NCBI RefSeq assembly: GCF_001866005.1
Contig: NZ_MLQR01000001.1
Location: 188,862-252,861 of the forward strand
Direction of reading: 5' to 3'
Source: Anaerobacillus alkalilacustris
GTDB taxonomy: Bacteria; Bacillota; Bacilli; Bacillales; Anaerobacillaceae
Length of the DNA: 64,000 nucleotides
Positions 51,850 to 61,211 of this stretch are shown here, piece by piece. Every line of letters starts with the position of its first letter. Position 1 is the stretch's first letter. Position numbers and translations under genes: made by a program. Under the pieces are notes generated by a model. That model saw nothing but the letters and a program-made list of their open reading frames with translations. It was not told the origin of the DNA and did not search any database.

Positions 51850-52080
51850 TTAATCAATTTCTTGCTTTAGTTTTTCAATTTCAGTATCAGGAAGGCCTGT
51901 ACATTCGCGAATTTCATTATTAGAATAGTTTTTAAGCAGCATTTTTTTTGCAATCATAACGCTAGTTTCAATCTTTCCTTCTTGCCTTCCTTTTACTAAC
52001 CCCTTTTTTAATCCTTTTTCCAGCCCTTTTTCTAACCCTTTTTCCAACCCTTTTTTCTCCCATGAAGTCATCAAATCCAT
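51850..52080 (-). CDS. Candidate internal small product of the Rpn gene (RpnS-like)
   Basis: Within the Rpn frame, ATG at 52080 is preceded nine bases upstream by GAGGTG (52090-52095). It would yield a 76-aa C-terminal fragment starting MDLMTSWEKKGLEK, comprising the GLEK repeats and the tail. This matches the arrangement described for RpnA/RpnS in E. coli, where the small product neutralises the nuclease. Inference only. Confidence 0.35.
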   Translation of the reverse strand: MDLMTSWEKKGLEKGLEKGLEKGLKKGLVKGRQEGKIETSVMIAKKMLLKNYSNNEIRECTGLPDTEIEKLKQEID

Positions 52081-52785
52081 AATGTAATTCACCTCATCTC
52101 TTGGTATTTGTCTCAAATGTTCATGTAATTCATGTTCTTCTATAGGATTTAACATTAAGTATTTTTCAAAGATGCCTGTAACAAGTTCAAGGCGTGCGGG
52201 ATCTAATTCTAACTTCAGTAACATTCGTAAAAATTCAATTTTAATCTTAACTTTTTCGCTTTGATCATAGCCCATTTTTCCGAGTAAAGCTAGGGCCACA
52301 GGGTTTGGTTGGGTGATATAATCACGCCAGTTTCTCTTCTTTAGTTCTACCGTGAAAAAATTGAACGATAAAACGTTTTTAAATGGAAATGTAATTGTGA
52401 AATTTTCCGGTTCATCTTTAATGATATCATAGCTAAAAATTGCGATTGGCACAATAGGGCGGCGGTACTTCTCGTATAAGCGACTAAAGTAGATAAACAT
52501 CCGTTCATGAAAGATATCCTGATATTGCGCTTGGTGTTCAATATGTACGATGATTAGAGCGTCATCGCCTTTTAACTTTGTTTCAACGAGTAGATCAACA
52601 GCCCTTTTATCTCCCTTGGTAATGTCAGTGAAAACCTCTTGACTAAGAAACGTTAGATGTCGAAAATCTAGGTGCTCGTACACATCTGGAAAAAACACTA
52701 AAATAAATTCCTCAAAAAAAGTTGTGATCAACTGTTTAAACCAACGGTCATGATCATTTCTTTCTTGCTTTCCCACTTCTCTCAC
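51850..52785 (-). CDS. Rpn-family PD-(D/E)XK nuclease / recombination-promoting protein
   Basis: A 311-aa protein. The N-terminal nuclease domain (residues about 8-130) contains HDRWFKQLITTFFEEFI, VDLLVETKL and IVHIEHQAQYQ, the D...E-x-Q/K catalytic set of Rpn proteins. The C-terminal part has a run of GLEK repeats (residues about 245-265) followed by a QEGKIETSVMIAKKMLLKN segment. Rpn proteins of E. coli act in phage defence and are inhibited by small products of internal starts (RpnS). SD AGAGGT precedes the ATG. Confidence 0.8.
   Translation of the reverse strand: MREVGKQERNDHDRWFKQLITTFFEEFILVFFPDVYEHLDFRHLTFLSQEVFTDITKGDKRAVDLLVETKLKGDDALIIVHIEHQAQYQDIFHERMFIYFSRLYEKYRRPIVPIAIFSYDIIKDEPENFTITFPFKNVLSFNFFTVELKKRNWRDYITQPNPVALALLGKMGYDQSEKVKIKIEFLRMLLKLELDPARLELVTGIFEKYLMLNPIEEHELHEHLRQIPRDEVNYIMDLMTSWEKKGLEKGLEKGLEKGLKKGLVKGRQEGKIETSVMIAKKMLLKNYSNNEIRECTGLPDTEIEKLKQEID
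51995..52057 (-). repeat. 12-bp coding tandem repeat (GLEK) in the Rpn gene
   Basis: Five consecutive near-identical 12-bp units encode GLEKGLEKGLEKGLKKGLVK. Such arrays slip during replication and can change the linker length without shifting frame. Confidence 0.8.
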
Positions 52786-53050
52786 CTCTATCGAATGTTT
52801 GTTCTTATTTTAAGGTGTGAATGTACGTTCGTAAATGGGATTTCTGCAATATTGAAGTAATTGTCACAGGTAATGTTAATAAATCTTCATTTGAAGTACA
52901 TATTTCATAAACCGTCAATTAAAAATGTGGATGATCACGAAAAAAAGAAATAAAAAAGCCATTAAAATATGGACTTTCGTCTAAATATGCTTTCTTTGGA
53001 TAATGATTTTTCAGTTATTCTTATGCAAAAATAAAACCAACCCAAAGTAA

Positions 53051-53509
53051 TTAGGAATTGGTTTTATCGATTGGTTCTGAATGGAATAAAGTTTTAAAGG
53101 ATCCTGAATTCACTATTACATCCTCAAGAGTATAAGTATAAAGAATTTGAAAATAAGCTTGCAATGCCTCTTTAAGTACGTGTTTTAAGCCACAAGCTGA
53201 AGTAATAATACATCTATTGTGCTCCTTATTAAAACATTCTACTAAATCAAGGTTATCTTCCGTCTGACGAATGACCCAACCGATGTTAATTTCTCGTGGT
53301 GATTTAGCTAATTTTATGCCACCATTTCTACCGCGTATGGTTTTGATCAGTCCTAGTTGTGCTAACTCGTAAACTATTTTACTCAAGTGGTTATTTGATA
53401 TGCCGTAAATGTTGGAAATTTCTTTAATACTTGATAATTTTCCTTCGGGTTGTGTCCCTAAAAAGATTAGTAGCCGAAGCGAATAATCAGTATATGTCGT
53501 TAACTGCAT
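53051..53509 (-). CDS. nsrR: Nitric-oxide-sensing Rrf2-family repressor NsrR
   Basis: A 152-aa protein. The HTH (about residues 27-50, SIKEISNIYGISNNHLSKIVYELAQLG) is Rrf2-like, and three cysteines in ECFNKEHNRCIITSACGLKHVL (C-x7-C-x5-C) are the 4Fe-4S ligands of NsrR. It is divergent from hmp, its classical target, with NsrR boxes between them. Confidence 0.92.
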   Translation of the reverse strand: MQLTTYTDYSLRLLIFLGTQPEGKLSSIKEISNIYGISNNHLSKIVYELAQLGLIKTIRGRNGGIKLAKSPREINIGWVIRQTEDNLDLVECFNKEHNRCIITSACGLKHVLKEALQAYFQILYTYTLEDVIVNSGSFKTLFHSEPIDKTNS

Positions 53510-53590
53510 AAAACATCTTCCTCTTTTTTAATGAATAGTCAGTCCTTCTAATAGTATCACATTCAACACTATAGAATAAATCGTGGTTTA

Positions 53591-53612
53591 AAAGATGTAT
53601 CTAAAATATTGC
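53591..53612. promoter_or_regulatory. NsrR box 1
   Basis: AAGATGTATCTAAAATATTGC matches the Firmicute NsrR dyad (ATGTATTTTAAATATAT type) with two or three differences. It lies nearer nsrR. Confidence 0.6.
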
Positions 53613-53641
53613 TTTTATGGATGGTTGATGTTTTAATAAAG

Positions 53642-53662
53642 AAGTATTTAAAATACATATTT
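53642..53662. promoter_or_regulatory. NsrR box 2 upstream of hmp
   Basis: AAGTATTTAAAATACATATT, read on the other strand ATATGTATTTTAAATACTT, is a near-perfect NsrR dyad ending about ten bases before the hmp ribosome site. Confidence 0.75.
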
Positions 53663-53685
53663 AAAATTTATCGGAGGGTTTTTTT

Positions 53686-54921
53686 ATGAGTGGGGTAAAA
53701 TCATTGAGTCAAGACACGATAAACATTATTAAGTCAACCGTACCAGTACTTGCTGAACATGGTGAAACCATTACAAAAAGATTTTATGAAATGATGTTTT
53801 CAAATCATCCTGAACTTTTAGACATTTTTAATCATGCACATCAAAAACAAGGACATCAGCCTAAAGCTTTAGCAAATACCGTTTATGCAGCCGCCATGTA
53901 TATAGATAATCTTGAGGCAATCCTTCCAGTAGTCAAACAAATCGCCCATAAACATCGTAGTTTAACTATTAAAGCAGAGCACTATCCAATTGTTGGGAAG
54001 CATTTATTATTGGCTATTAAAGACGTATTGGGAGATGCTGCTACTGATGACATTATTCAAGCTTGGGGAGAAGCTTATGGTGTGATTGCAGATGTGTTTA
54101 TTACAGTTGAAAAAGAAATGTATGATGAAGCTGAAGAAAAACAGGGCGGTTGGAGAGAGTATCGAAAGTTTGTAGTAACAAACAAAATTAAGGAAAGTGA
54201 TGTGATTACATCTTTCTACCTAAAGCCAAAGGATGGCGGAGAAATTTCTGAGTTTGAGCCTGGACAATATATATCCATAAAAGCAGTGATTGATGGAGAA
54301 GAGTATACACATATTAGACAATACAGTTTATCTGATTCTCCTTTCAAAGACTATTACCGAATAAGTGTTAAGCGTGAAAAAGGGCGCGATGGGTCACCTG
54401 ATGGAATGGTTTCTAATTTCCTCCATGATCAAGTAGATGAAGGAGATGTATTAGAAATTACGGCACCTGCTGGTGATTTTATTCTTAATCAGGAAACTGA
54501 GCGACCAGTGGTCTTAATTAGTGGCGGCGTTGGCCAAACTCCATTGGTTAGTATGCTTAAGACAATAGTAGAAAAGGATCCTGAAAGAAAGGTGACCTTT
54601 ATTCATGCAGCGATCAACGGTTTTTATCATGCTCTTAAAGAAGAGGTAATCGAAGCTACTTCAAAAAGTAACCATGCAAACTATTTTTTCTGTTACGAGG
54701 CACCAGCCCAAGAAGATAGAGCAGTAAAAGATTATCAAAATGAAGGTTTAATAGATCTTGATTATCTTCAATCTATTTTAGAAAGTAATGATGCCGAATT
54801 TTATTTTTGCGGACCAGTCCCATTTATGAAAGTGATTAACCGCTCCTTAAAAGAATGGGGTGTAGCTAATGAGGATATTCATTTTGAATTCTTTGGGCCC
54901 CAAGGAGGATTAGATAGCTAA
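53686..54921 (+). CDS. hmp: Flavohemoprotein (nitric oxide dioxygenase)
   Basis: A 411-aa protein. Globin domain residues 1-140 with the proximal histidine region [13 protein letters not shown] domain with [22 protein letters not shown] domain with [16 protein letters not shown] and [11 protein letters not shown]. It converts NO and O2 to nitrate using NAD(P)H. CGGAGGG precedes the ATG. NsrR regulation is expected. Confidence 0.95.
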   Translation: MSGVKSLSQDTINIIKSTVPVLAEHGETITKRFYEMMFSNHPELLDIFNHAHQKQGHQPKALANTVYAAAMYIDNLEAILPVVKQIAHKHRSLTIKAEHYPIVGKHLLLAIKDVLGDAATDDIIQAWGEAYGVIADVFITVEKEMYDEAEEKQGGWREYRKFVVTNKIKESDVITSFYLKPKDGGEISEFEPGQYISIKAVIDGEEYTHIRQYSLSDSPFKDYYRISVKREKGRDGSPDGMVSNFLHDQVDEGDVLEITAPAGDFILNQETERPVVLISGGVGQTPLVSMLKTIVEKDPERKVTFIHAAINGFYHALKEEVIEATSKSNHANYFFCYEAPAQEDRAVKDYQNEGLIDLDYLQSILESNDAEFYFCGPVPFMKVINRSLKEWGVANEDIHFEFFGPQGGLDS

Positions 54922-55009
54922 CAAAAGAAACCATTGAAAAGGAACATAAAGTTAGTGATTTAATAAAATTCGATAACACCGAAGGTTTTAAAGTTAGGGT
55001 GTATTAGGT

Positions 55010-55042
55010 GAGGAACTGTTGTAATGGCAGTTCCTCTTTTTT
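55010..55042 (+). terminator. Terminator of hmp
   Basis: GAGGAACTG-TTGTAATGG-CAGTTCCTC followed by a T run. The 88 bp between hmp and the stem contain a short open fragment (KETIEKEHKVSDLIKFDNTE) with no start, possibly a gene remnant. Confidence 0.85.
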
Positions 55043-55390
55043 ACAGTATCAGAATTTATAAAATTCTAACTTGGAAACTGTCTAGCTCCAGGCGCCATCG
55101 GCTCGATCACTTCAGTCAAGCAACGGACTTCAATAACTACTTGAATAACGTCTCTGAATAGCTTCATGCAGCTTTGTTTCGAGGAAGCTTACTTCGAAGC
55201 ATTGCTGTCAGACGCAGAAGCACGTAAGAAGCCAAAGAACGGCTTCTGTCAAAGGCCGCCCCAGTAAAGCTACTACTTGAATTACTTCGAAGCTGCTTTG
55301 CGACAAGCAAACGAAGTGGCACAAGAGCAGCTGCTCGTGACAAAGTGCTTTCTTTTTACTACGACGTGCTGATAGTGACCAGCATTTTGT
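55042..55390. repeat. Dispersed intergenic repeat, copy D (chimeric)
   Basis: Identical in layout to copies A and C up to about 55229 (AGTATCAGAATTTATAAA ... GACGCAGAAGCACGTAAG). It then continues into different GC-richer sequence with several inverted segments (AAGAAGCC ... GGCTTC; ACAAGAGCAGCTGCTCGTGA). The usual right end GCGCTTTTCTT is absent. Confidence 0.7.
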
Positions 55391-55537
55391 CGATAAGCGA
55401 GTATTACGAGATGTTGAAATTGCCTATGCCGATTCACATAAGGCGGTTTTCTTCGTATCAAAGTAGGATAATTGAAATAATAGTTTTACTTTGATACATT
55501 AAAAACGAACAAATATTCCTGATTGAGGAAGTGGATT

Positions 55538-56071
55538 ATGAATAAAAAACGGAGTTTAGTATTATTTATTGCTACGAGTTTAGATGGATACATAGCTACA
55601 AAAGATGAGTCACTAGATTGGTTATTTAATGTAGAAGGGGAAGGAGACAATGGTTATTCAGAGTTTTATGATACGGTGGATACAATTTTGATGGGGAAAA
55701 AAACTTATGATTGGATAATGAAACACGAAGAAGGTGAATTTCCATATAAAAACAAAGAGTGTTATGTTTTTACAAGGTCTAATATGGATGATACCGAAGA
55801 TGTAAGTTTTATAAATGAAGATATAGTTAGTTTTACGAACAAACTTAAAAACCAGGAAGGGAAAAATATTTGGATTGTTGGTGGTGGAGATTTACTTCAA
55901 TCTTTCGTAAAAGAAAAATTAGTAGATGAGATTATTTTAACAGTCGCCCCAACAGTAATAGGAAATGGAATTCCTTTATTTAAAGAAGGGAGCTACCAAT
56001 TAGAGCTGCTATTAGAAGGTACAAGAACCTTTAATCAGTTTGTGGAACTACATTATAAAGTATCTAAATGA
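55538..56071 (+). CDS. Dihydrofolate reductase-like (RibD C-terminal domain) protein
   Basis: A 177-aa protein with LFIATSLDGYIATKDESLDWL, LMGKKTYDWIM and KNIWIVGGGDLLQSFVKEKLVDE, the NADPH-binding pattern of the RibD-C/DHFR-like family (YyaP/YwjB type). It is an NADPH-dependent reductase of unknown substrate. Start chosen at ATG 55538, with GAGGAAG upstream; the frame extends five codons further 5'. Confidence 0.82.
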   Translation: MNKKRSLVLFIATSLDGYIATKDESLDWLFNVEGEGDNGYSEFYDTVDTILMGKKTYDWIMKHEEGEFPYKNKECYVFTRSNMDDTEDVSFINEDIVSFTNKLKNQEGKNIWIVGGGDLLQSFVKEKLVDEIILTVAPTVIGNGIPLFKEGSYQLELLLEGTRTFNQFVELHYKVSK

Positions 56072-56204
56072 AATGAATTCACAAGTTAAGTCCAGTGGCA
56101 CAACATGTTTAGATATTTGTGAAAAATCGTACTCAAGTGAACGGGTGTATTACAAAATTAGGGATCATGTTAAACTAGCTAAAATTTGAAAAAGGGGAAT
56201 AGTT

Positions 56205-56642
56205 ATGGACGTTTTAACAATAAAAGAATTACGATCACAAACCGAGATTTTAAAAGCATTTCCAGTAATGAAACAATTACGAACTCACCTTAATGAAGAG
56301 ACATATCTCGATTTAGTTTTAGAGGCAAAAGAAAAAGATAGATATAAAATGTTTGCTTTACTTGATAGAGGAGAAATTGTTGCAGTAACTGGCTTTAAGC
56401 CTATGATCACGCTATATTACGGTAGATTTGTCTGGGTATGTGATTTAGTTGCCGATACAACAAAACGTTCAAAAGGATATGGAGAAAAACTACTTACATA
56501 TGTACATGAGTGGGCAAAAGAAAATAATTATAAAAGTGTTGCGTTGTCGTCAGGATTACAACGTACAGACGCTCATCGTTTTTATGAAAATAAAATGGAT
56601 TATGCTAAAGTAAGTTATGTTTTCAAAGCATCTTTGAAATAA
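56205..56642 (+). CDS. GNAT-family N-acetyltransferase
   Basis: A 145-aa protein. [32 protein letters not shown] holds the acetyl-CoA pyrophosphate loop (R/K-x-x-G-x-G/A) and [18 protein letters not shown] the C-terminal strand-helix. Probably acetylates a small molecule or protein amine. AAAGGGG precedes the ATG. Confidence 0.85.
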   Translation: MDVLTIKELRSQTEILKAFPVMKQLRTHLNEETYLDLVLEAKEKDRYKMFALLDRGEIVAVTGFKPMITLYYGRFVWVCDLVADTTKRSKGYGEKLLTYVHEWAKENNYKSVALSSGLQRTDAHRFYENKMDYAKVSYVFKASLK

Positions 56643-56805
56643 GTTGGGGCAAACCATCGGAAGTGAGGGACGGGTCTCTTGCTTCTTTCATATTTTTGCT
56701 AAAATAAAGAAACGATTGAACCATCCCAGTGAATTCTTAGTTTAAGAATAAAATTGATAGTAGTCATTTACCAATATTACAGTGAGACAACATACCTCTT
56801 TCCTA

Positions 56806-58185
56806 TTAAAGTAATAGGTAAGCTAACGTCGTACCTACCACAATCATAAACAGGGCAAAAGGCAAGTTTGTTAAGGAAATTCGATATGGGCTTTGTTTTG
56901 TATTTATTGATGTTATGGTAACTACTAGGCCGTAAGTCCCTATAGAAGCATTAATTACTGCTCCAATCATTAAGGCAATTCCAACACTTAATGGGTTCAT
57001 GAACGTTAACAATGGTGTGATAACTTCGCTTAATATTCCTAGGGTTGCTACCGGATGAACACCAAAAAATGCTAATAGTAAAAAAGTAAACTGGATCAGT
57101 AATAGGATCAAAATAGGATAGTCTGCGTTTGCGATAAAAACATATTGAATTGATTGTAGTAATTCAGTTCCTTGTAAACTATTGGTGAAAAATGCTAAAG
57201 ATAAAAAAAGAACGATGAAATTTTGCATCGAGTTCGTTTTTATTTTCCATGTCTTCCAACCGATTGTCCAAAAGCTTCGCCAACGTTTCATGACAATTGC
57301 CCAAATGACGGAAAATGGTAATATAACAAGGGTAACAATGATCACAAAATCTTGATTTAATAAATTGCCAGTAAAGATGACTACTATTAAGAATAAGGAT
57401 AGAGCAGTTATTAAGTGAAAAATTTTCATTCCTAGTTCTTTTAGATTTAACGTGTGATTAGAGCCGGTTGCTTCATATGGAAACTTTCGATAATAAAATC
57501 TTCCCCATACTAAATCAAAAAGGAGCCCTATAAACGATAGGAGTAATAACCAAGGTAAAAAACTAGCATAACTTACTTGGGTCGAATGAATCGTAAGGGC
57601 AAGTAGAATTTCTACGGGACTCCAAATTAAAACTAATGAAAACCCTCTTAAAGTTGCCGTCGTAATAAACGATTGCTGAACTTTCGTTTTGATCTTCGTT
57701 AAGCTATTCATTAACACTTCCTGAGAAATTGGAATAGCAGATAAATTTAAAAATGCTCCTAAAGTGTATGTAGTTGCTGTACTTCTTGGATATAGCTGAC
57801 CTAAATTGTTCACATTGGCTTTCATTAATACCCTTAATTTCTGGTCAAACCTCCCACATTTTACTACACTATTCATCCACGGTAGAACTGCTAATAATGT
57901 CAGCAAGGACATGGAAGATGTAAAAAAAAGCGGTAGTTGTGAAATGGAATGACCTTCACTTAAAAACATAAAACTACCAATTCCTAGAAAAGAGAATCCT
58001 AGAATTTTAAAAAGTGTTGTAGCACCAAAAAACGAAATCACTAACATAGGAATAGCTAATATACCTATAAAATAATTGAGAAAATCTATTTGTAAAAACA
58101 CGTTAAAAATATGTAAGATGAAAACGAAAGAATAATAGATATAGAGTTTACTCGATAAGAAGTTTTGTTTCATTATTAAAAACAT
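56806..58185 (-). CDS. Polytopic membrane protein, possible ion-transporter superfamily member
   Basis: A 459-aa protein with about 12 hydrophobic segments and no large soluble domain. Paired features such as FLNLSAIPISQEVLMNSLTKIK near residue 150 and GVHPVATLGILSEVI near 375 (helix-break-helix re-entrant look) recall the ArsB/NhaD-type transporters, but I do not recognise a specific family. AAAGGAA six bases upstream of ATG. Single gene. Confidence 0.55.
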   Translation of the reverse strand: MFLIMKQNFLSSKLYIYYSFVFILHIFNVFLQIDFLNYFIGILAIPMLVISFFGATTLFKILGFSFLGIGSFMFLSEGHSISQLPLFFTSSMSLLTLLAVLPWMNSVVKCGRFDQKLRVLMKANVNNLGQLYPRSTATTYTLGAFLNLSAIPISQEVLMNSLTKIKTKVQQSFITTATLRGFSLVLIWSPVEILLALTIHSTQVSYASFLPWLLLLSFIGLLFDLVWGRFYYRKFPYEATGSNHTLNLKELGMKIFHLITALSLFLIVVIFTGNLLNQDFVIIVTLVILPFSVIWAIVMKRWRSFWTIGWKTWKIKTNSMQNFIVLFLSLAFFTNSLQGTELLQSIQYVFIANADYPILILLLIQFTFLLLAFFGVHPVATLGILSEVITPLLTFMNPLSVGIALMIGAVINASIGTYGLVVTITSINTKQSPYRISLTNLPFALFMIVVGTTLAYLLL

Positions 58186-58343
58186 CTAAATTCCTTTCCG
58201 GCGGTCAGAGATCATTACTTTGTCATGTAATATAAACTTAAGTTTACTTTACTCTAGTTCTATCTATTCTTCAATAAATAAATGGGATATTGTAATTATG
58301 TTTGAAATAAAAATAAAAATAGACATGACAAGGAAAGTGCCAG

Positions 58344-58608
<265 letters not shown>

Positions 58609-58683
58609 GTGAATGGGATTTTATTATTTCACTAGGGAGCGATAAAATGGTAACGGGTGAATACATCCATACCGCTTCAAACG

Positions 58684-58716
58684 GGCAGTCTCCAAATTTT
58701 CGGAGATTGCCCGTTT
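58684..58716. terminator. Strong inverted repeat after the 23S fragment
   Basis: AAACGGGCAGTCTCC and GGAGATTGCCCGTTT pair over 15 positions (one G-T) with an AAATTTTC loop. No T-run follows on either strand, so terminator function is uncertain. Confidence 0.4.
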
Positions 58717-58729
58717 GCGTGATTCTGTA

Positions 58730-59215
58730 TTAGAATAATGAAAAATTATTATTGTTACTAAATGTTCCTCTTTTATTTTGAATTTCTTCAACGGATATTC
58801 CTTTTCTTTCAGCTATTTCTTGTAGTCTTTCAGCTCTGTGGGCTATTCTCTCTTCTAATTTTTTTCCTTGTACTCCTCAACGGTGAGCCCTTCTTCTGCA
58901 GCTCGTTGCTCTAGTAACTCATCATCACATTCGCCTTGTAGACGCTTCGTTTTCCCCCCCATTGAATCGGTTTCCTCTTTCTTCAAATTGTTCTTTGATT
59001 TCTTCTATCGTTAAGCCTTTGGCTTCAGCAATTTTTGCAAATCGCTCCTCAAAATCAGCCTCATTCAAATGAAGTCTTTTTTGAAATTCGTTACCCTTCT
59101 GCTCGGCACTTTGCGCTGATACTGGTAGTGCCTCCGTATTATTAGCTAGTACTGTCCCGAAAGAAGTCATAGTTACAACTGCCCCTAACCCTAAGATAAA
59201 TAGTTTCTTTTTCAA
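58730..59215 (-). pseudogene. Secreted repeat protein broken at two homopolymers
   Basis: The 5' part (58925-59215, TTG start, 96 codons) has a signal peptide (LKKKLFILGLGAVVTMTSFG ... VLA-NN) and one FAKIAEAKGLTIEEIKEQFEE repeat. A seven-base C tract (58954-58960) and a seven-base T tract (near 58860) each shift the frame. Correcting both restores a continuous protein with two more repeats, QRAAEEGLTVEEYKEKKLEE and LQEIAERKGISVEEIQNK. It could be decay, sequencing error or phase variation. Small secreted helical-repeat proteins of this kind are common in Bacillaceae; role unknown. Confidence 0.6.
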
Positions 59216-59383
59216 TTTCGAACACCATCCTTTTTCGTATTTGTTATCCCACACTGATAAGTATAGGTATCGAATATGAATGGTAGATGAATTTACGATG
59301 AAATGTCGGTGAAGTGGTTGTCTAGGTAGGAGGGAGGTGAGGATCTTATGACAAAAAAAAATAGAGGGGCAGCGTTCTTCTTT

Positions 59384-59500
59384 CTACCATAGCTCCATGA
59401 GTTTCTCCGTCGTGTCACGGGTAAACTCCATCTTCATATGTAATATAATTTCACCAGTTCTCTCGTTGAAATAGTTATCCAAGTCGTTATACCATTCATG
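59384..59500 (-). pseudogene. C-terminal coding remnant, minus strand
   Basis: HEWYNDLDNYFNERTGEIIL then HMKMEFTRDTTEKLMELW and a stop, 38 codons with protein-like composition but no start or recognised family. The 5' side is lost at 59500. Confidence 0.3.
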
Positions 59501-59507
59501 TGGGTAG

Positions 59508-59681
59508 GAACTTACCCGAAAAGGAATTTATGGAAGTAGCTTCTGCTATGCTGACGATGTTTCTGTTGGAGAAAATGGCCCATCGAATGATACGTCAGGC
59601 GCAAAAGATCCGACAGACAATGGTGCAGTTTTCGAAGGGAACCTATCTACTTCAGAAAGGCAATTACTTTTTACTACCTAA
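59508..59681 (+). pseudogene. C-terminal coding remnant, plus strand
   Basis: The frame ELTRKGIYGSSFCYADDVSV, GENGPSNDTSGAKDPTDNGA, ending LLFTT and a stop, reads like the tail of an extracellular protein. An overlapping 64-codon frame starting at 59500 is less protein-like. The joint with the minus-strand remnant suggests a deletion scar. Confidence 0.3.
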
Positions 59682-59824
59682 CCAGGGGAAATGACTTACA
59701 TTCACATCCTTAGAGGGGCTACTCCCCACTATAACGCTTCAGGTTTTGTAAAATTTTGTCGATAGTTTGATAAAAATTTCACCTCATAATTCGTTATAAT
59801 TTAACGTAAAGGAGAGGAAGTCTT

Positions 59825-61021
59825 ATGATCATTACTGCAGAAAAGGCCCAAGCGATTGTGAATGAACTGAAAAGTGTCATAGGAAATAATATTAATCTCA
59901 TGAATCATGAGGGTAGTATTATAGCAAGTATAGACCCGAATCGAATTGGAACGATTCATGAGGGTGCATTAGAGGTCATTCGGACAAATCAAGAGTATTT
60001 CGTGCAAACAGACGATGAATATAAGGGTGTCAAGCAAGGCATTAACCTACCTGTGCGTTTTCAAAGTAAAGTGGTTGCTGTTATTGGACTTACTGGAACG
60101 GAAGAGGAAGCGAAACAATATGGAAATGTGATTAAAAAAATGACGGAAATTCTAATCAAAGAATCGTATTTAGAAGAACAAGCCATGTTAGAGAAGAAAG
60201 CTAAAGATTCATTTTTGGAGGAATGGATAAAGGGGAAGATTGAAAACAAAAAATTATTTACTTCAAGAGGATGGATGCTCGGAATTAATGTCCATTTGCC
60301 GAGAGTAGTTGCAGTCATTGATTTTATCGGCTTCCATGAATATCTATATGAAAACTTACATACCTCACAGCTAAGTATGGAAGTTGAGTTTAAACATCAG
60401 AAGCTTAGGAGGAATGTACTACATGTAATCGAAGATTTCTTTAAGTATGAACAACAAGATTTTGTCCTTTCCCATGAAGCTTCCAAATTTGTATTGTTTA
60501 TCTCAGTTGACCCAAAAAGAGATATGAAGCATCAAAAACAAACATTATACTCTAGGTTAAAACAATTAACCGAAATGATCATTGAACAGTTTGAGTTAAT
60601 GCCAGTCATTGGGATTGGAAAGGTATGCGAAAATATGAATGATCAAGAGAAATCGTATAAGGAAGCTTTGAGAGCAGTACGTCAAGCCAAGAAAGAAAAT
60701 GAGATTGTTTTCTACAATGAATTAGGACTTGAGATTTTAATCGAGGAAATTCCGGTCCAATATCGACAAGACTTCATAAACAGAATGATTCCTTTTGTTC
60801 AAGAGCAGGATTCAAGTCAATTAATTGAAACGCTAGACATCTTCTTTCGATATAATCAATCGATTAATGAAGCATCAGAAAATCTATTCATACATAAAAA
60901 TACGCTTCAGTATCGGTTACGTAAAATTAAAGATTTAACTGGCTATGATCCACGGAAATTTACGGACGGAGTACTACTCTATGTAGCCCTAGCGTTATTT
61001 CGTTCTGAGAATAACCGTTAG
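59825..61021 (+). CDS. CdaR-family transcriptional regulator (sugar diacid/glycerate regulator)
   Basis: A 398-aa protein. N-terminal Diacid_rec domain (residues 1-130; AEKAQAIVNELKSVIGNNIN, GSIIASIDPNRIGTIHEGA, VVAVIGLTGTEEEAKQYG), a GGDEF-like middle and a C-terminal PucR-type HTH (NEASENLFIHKNTLQYRLRKIKDLTG). E. coli CdaR activates glucarate/glycerate genes, and Bacilli use relatives for glycerate. AAGGAGAGGAAG upstream. It likely controls the following sugar genes. Confidence 0.85.
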   Translation: MIITAEKAQAIVNELKSVIGNNINLMNHEGSIIASIDPNRIGTIHEGALEVIRTNQEYFVQTDDEYKGVKQGINLPVRFQSKVVAVIGLTGTEEEAKQYGNVIKKMTEILIKESYLEEQAMLEKKAKDSFLEEWIKGKIENKKLFTSRGWMLGINVHLPRVVAVIDFIGFHEYLYENLHTSQLSMEVEFKHQKLRRNVLHVIEDFFKYEQQDFVLSHEASKFVLFISVDPKRDMKHQKQTLYSRLKQLTEMIIEQFELMPVIGIGKVCENMNDQEKSYKEALRAVRQAKKENEIVFYNELGLEILIEEIPVQYRQDFINRMIPFVQEQDSSQLIETLDIFFRYNQSINEASENLFIHKNTLQYRLRKIKDLTGYDPRKFTDGVLLYVALALFRSENNR

Positions 61022-61211
61022 TACAAAATCATTTACATTTTTTTGTTATTGATACCATTGGAACGGATTGGATTAAATTATAAAATAATGGATATTCTCA
61101 AAAGGAGTTAGTAGTAGCTTCATATAAAAAGGAGGTTTAAATTACTCTATACTCTTTGTTGAATATGAAATAAAAGTTGTCATATACGCTAGGGAAAGGA
61201 AGGTGGTTAGC

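Noticed and set aside
59500-59694. A 64-codon frame beginning MGRNLPEKEF
   Set aside because: A different frame of the same stretch is more protein-like, and the methionine-rich composition looks like an out-of-frame reading of a remnant.
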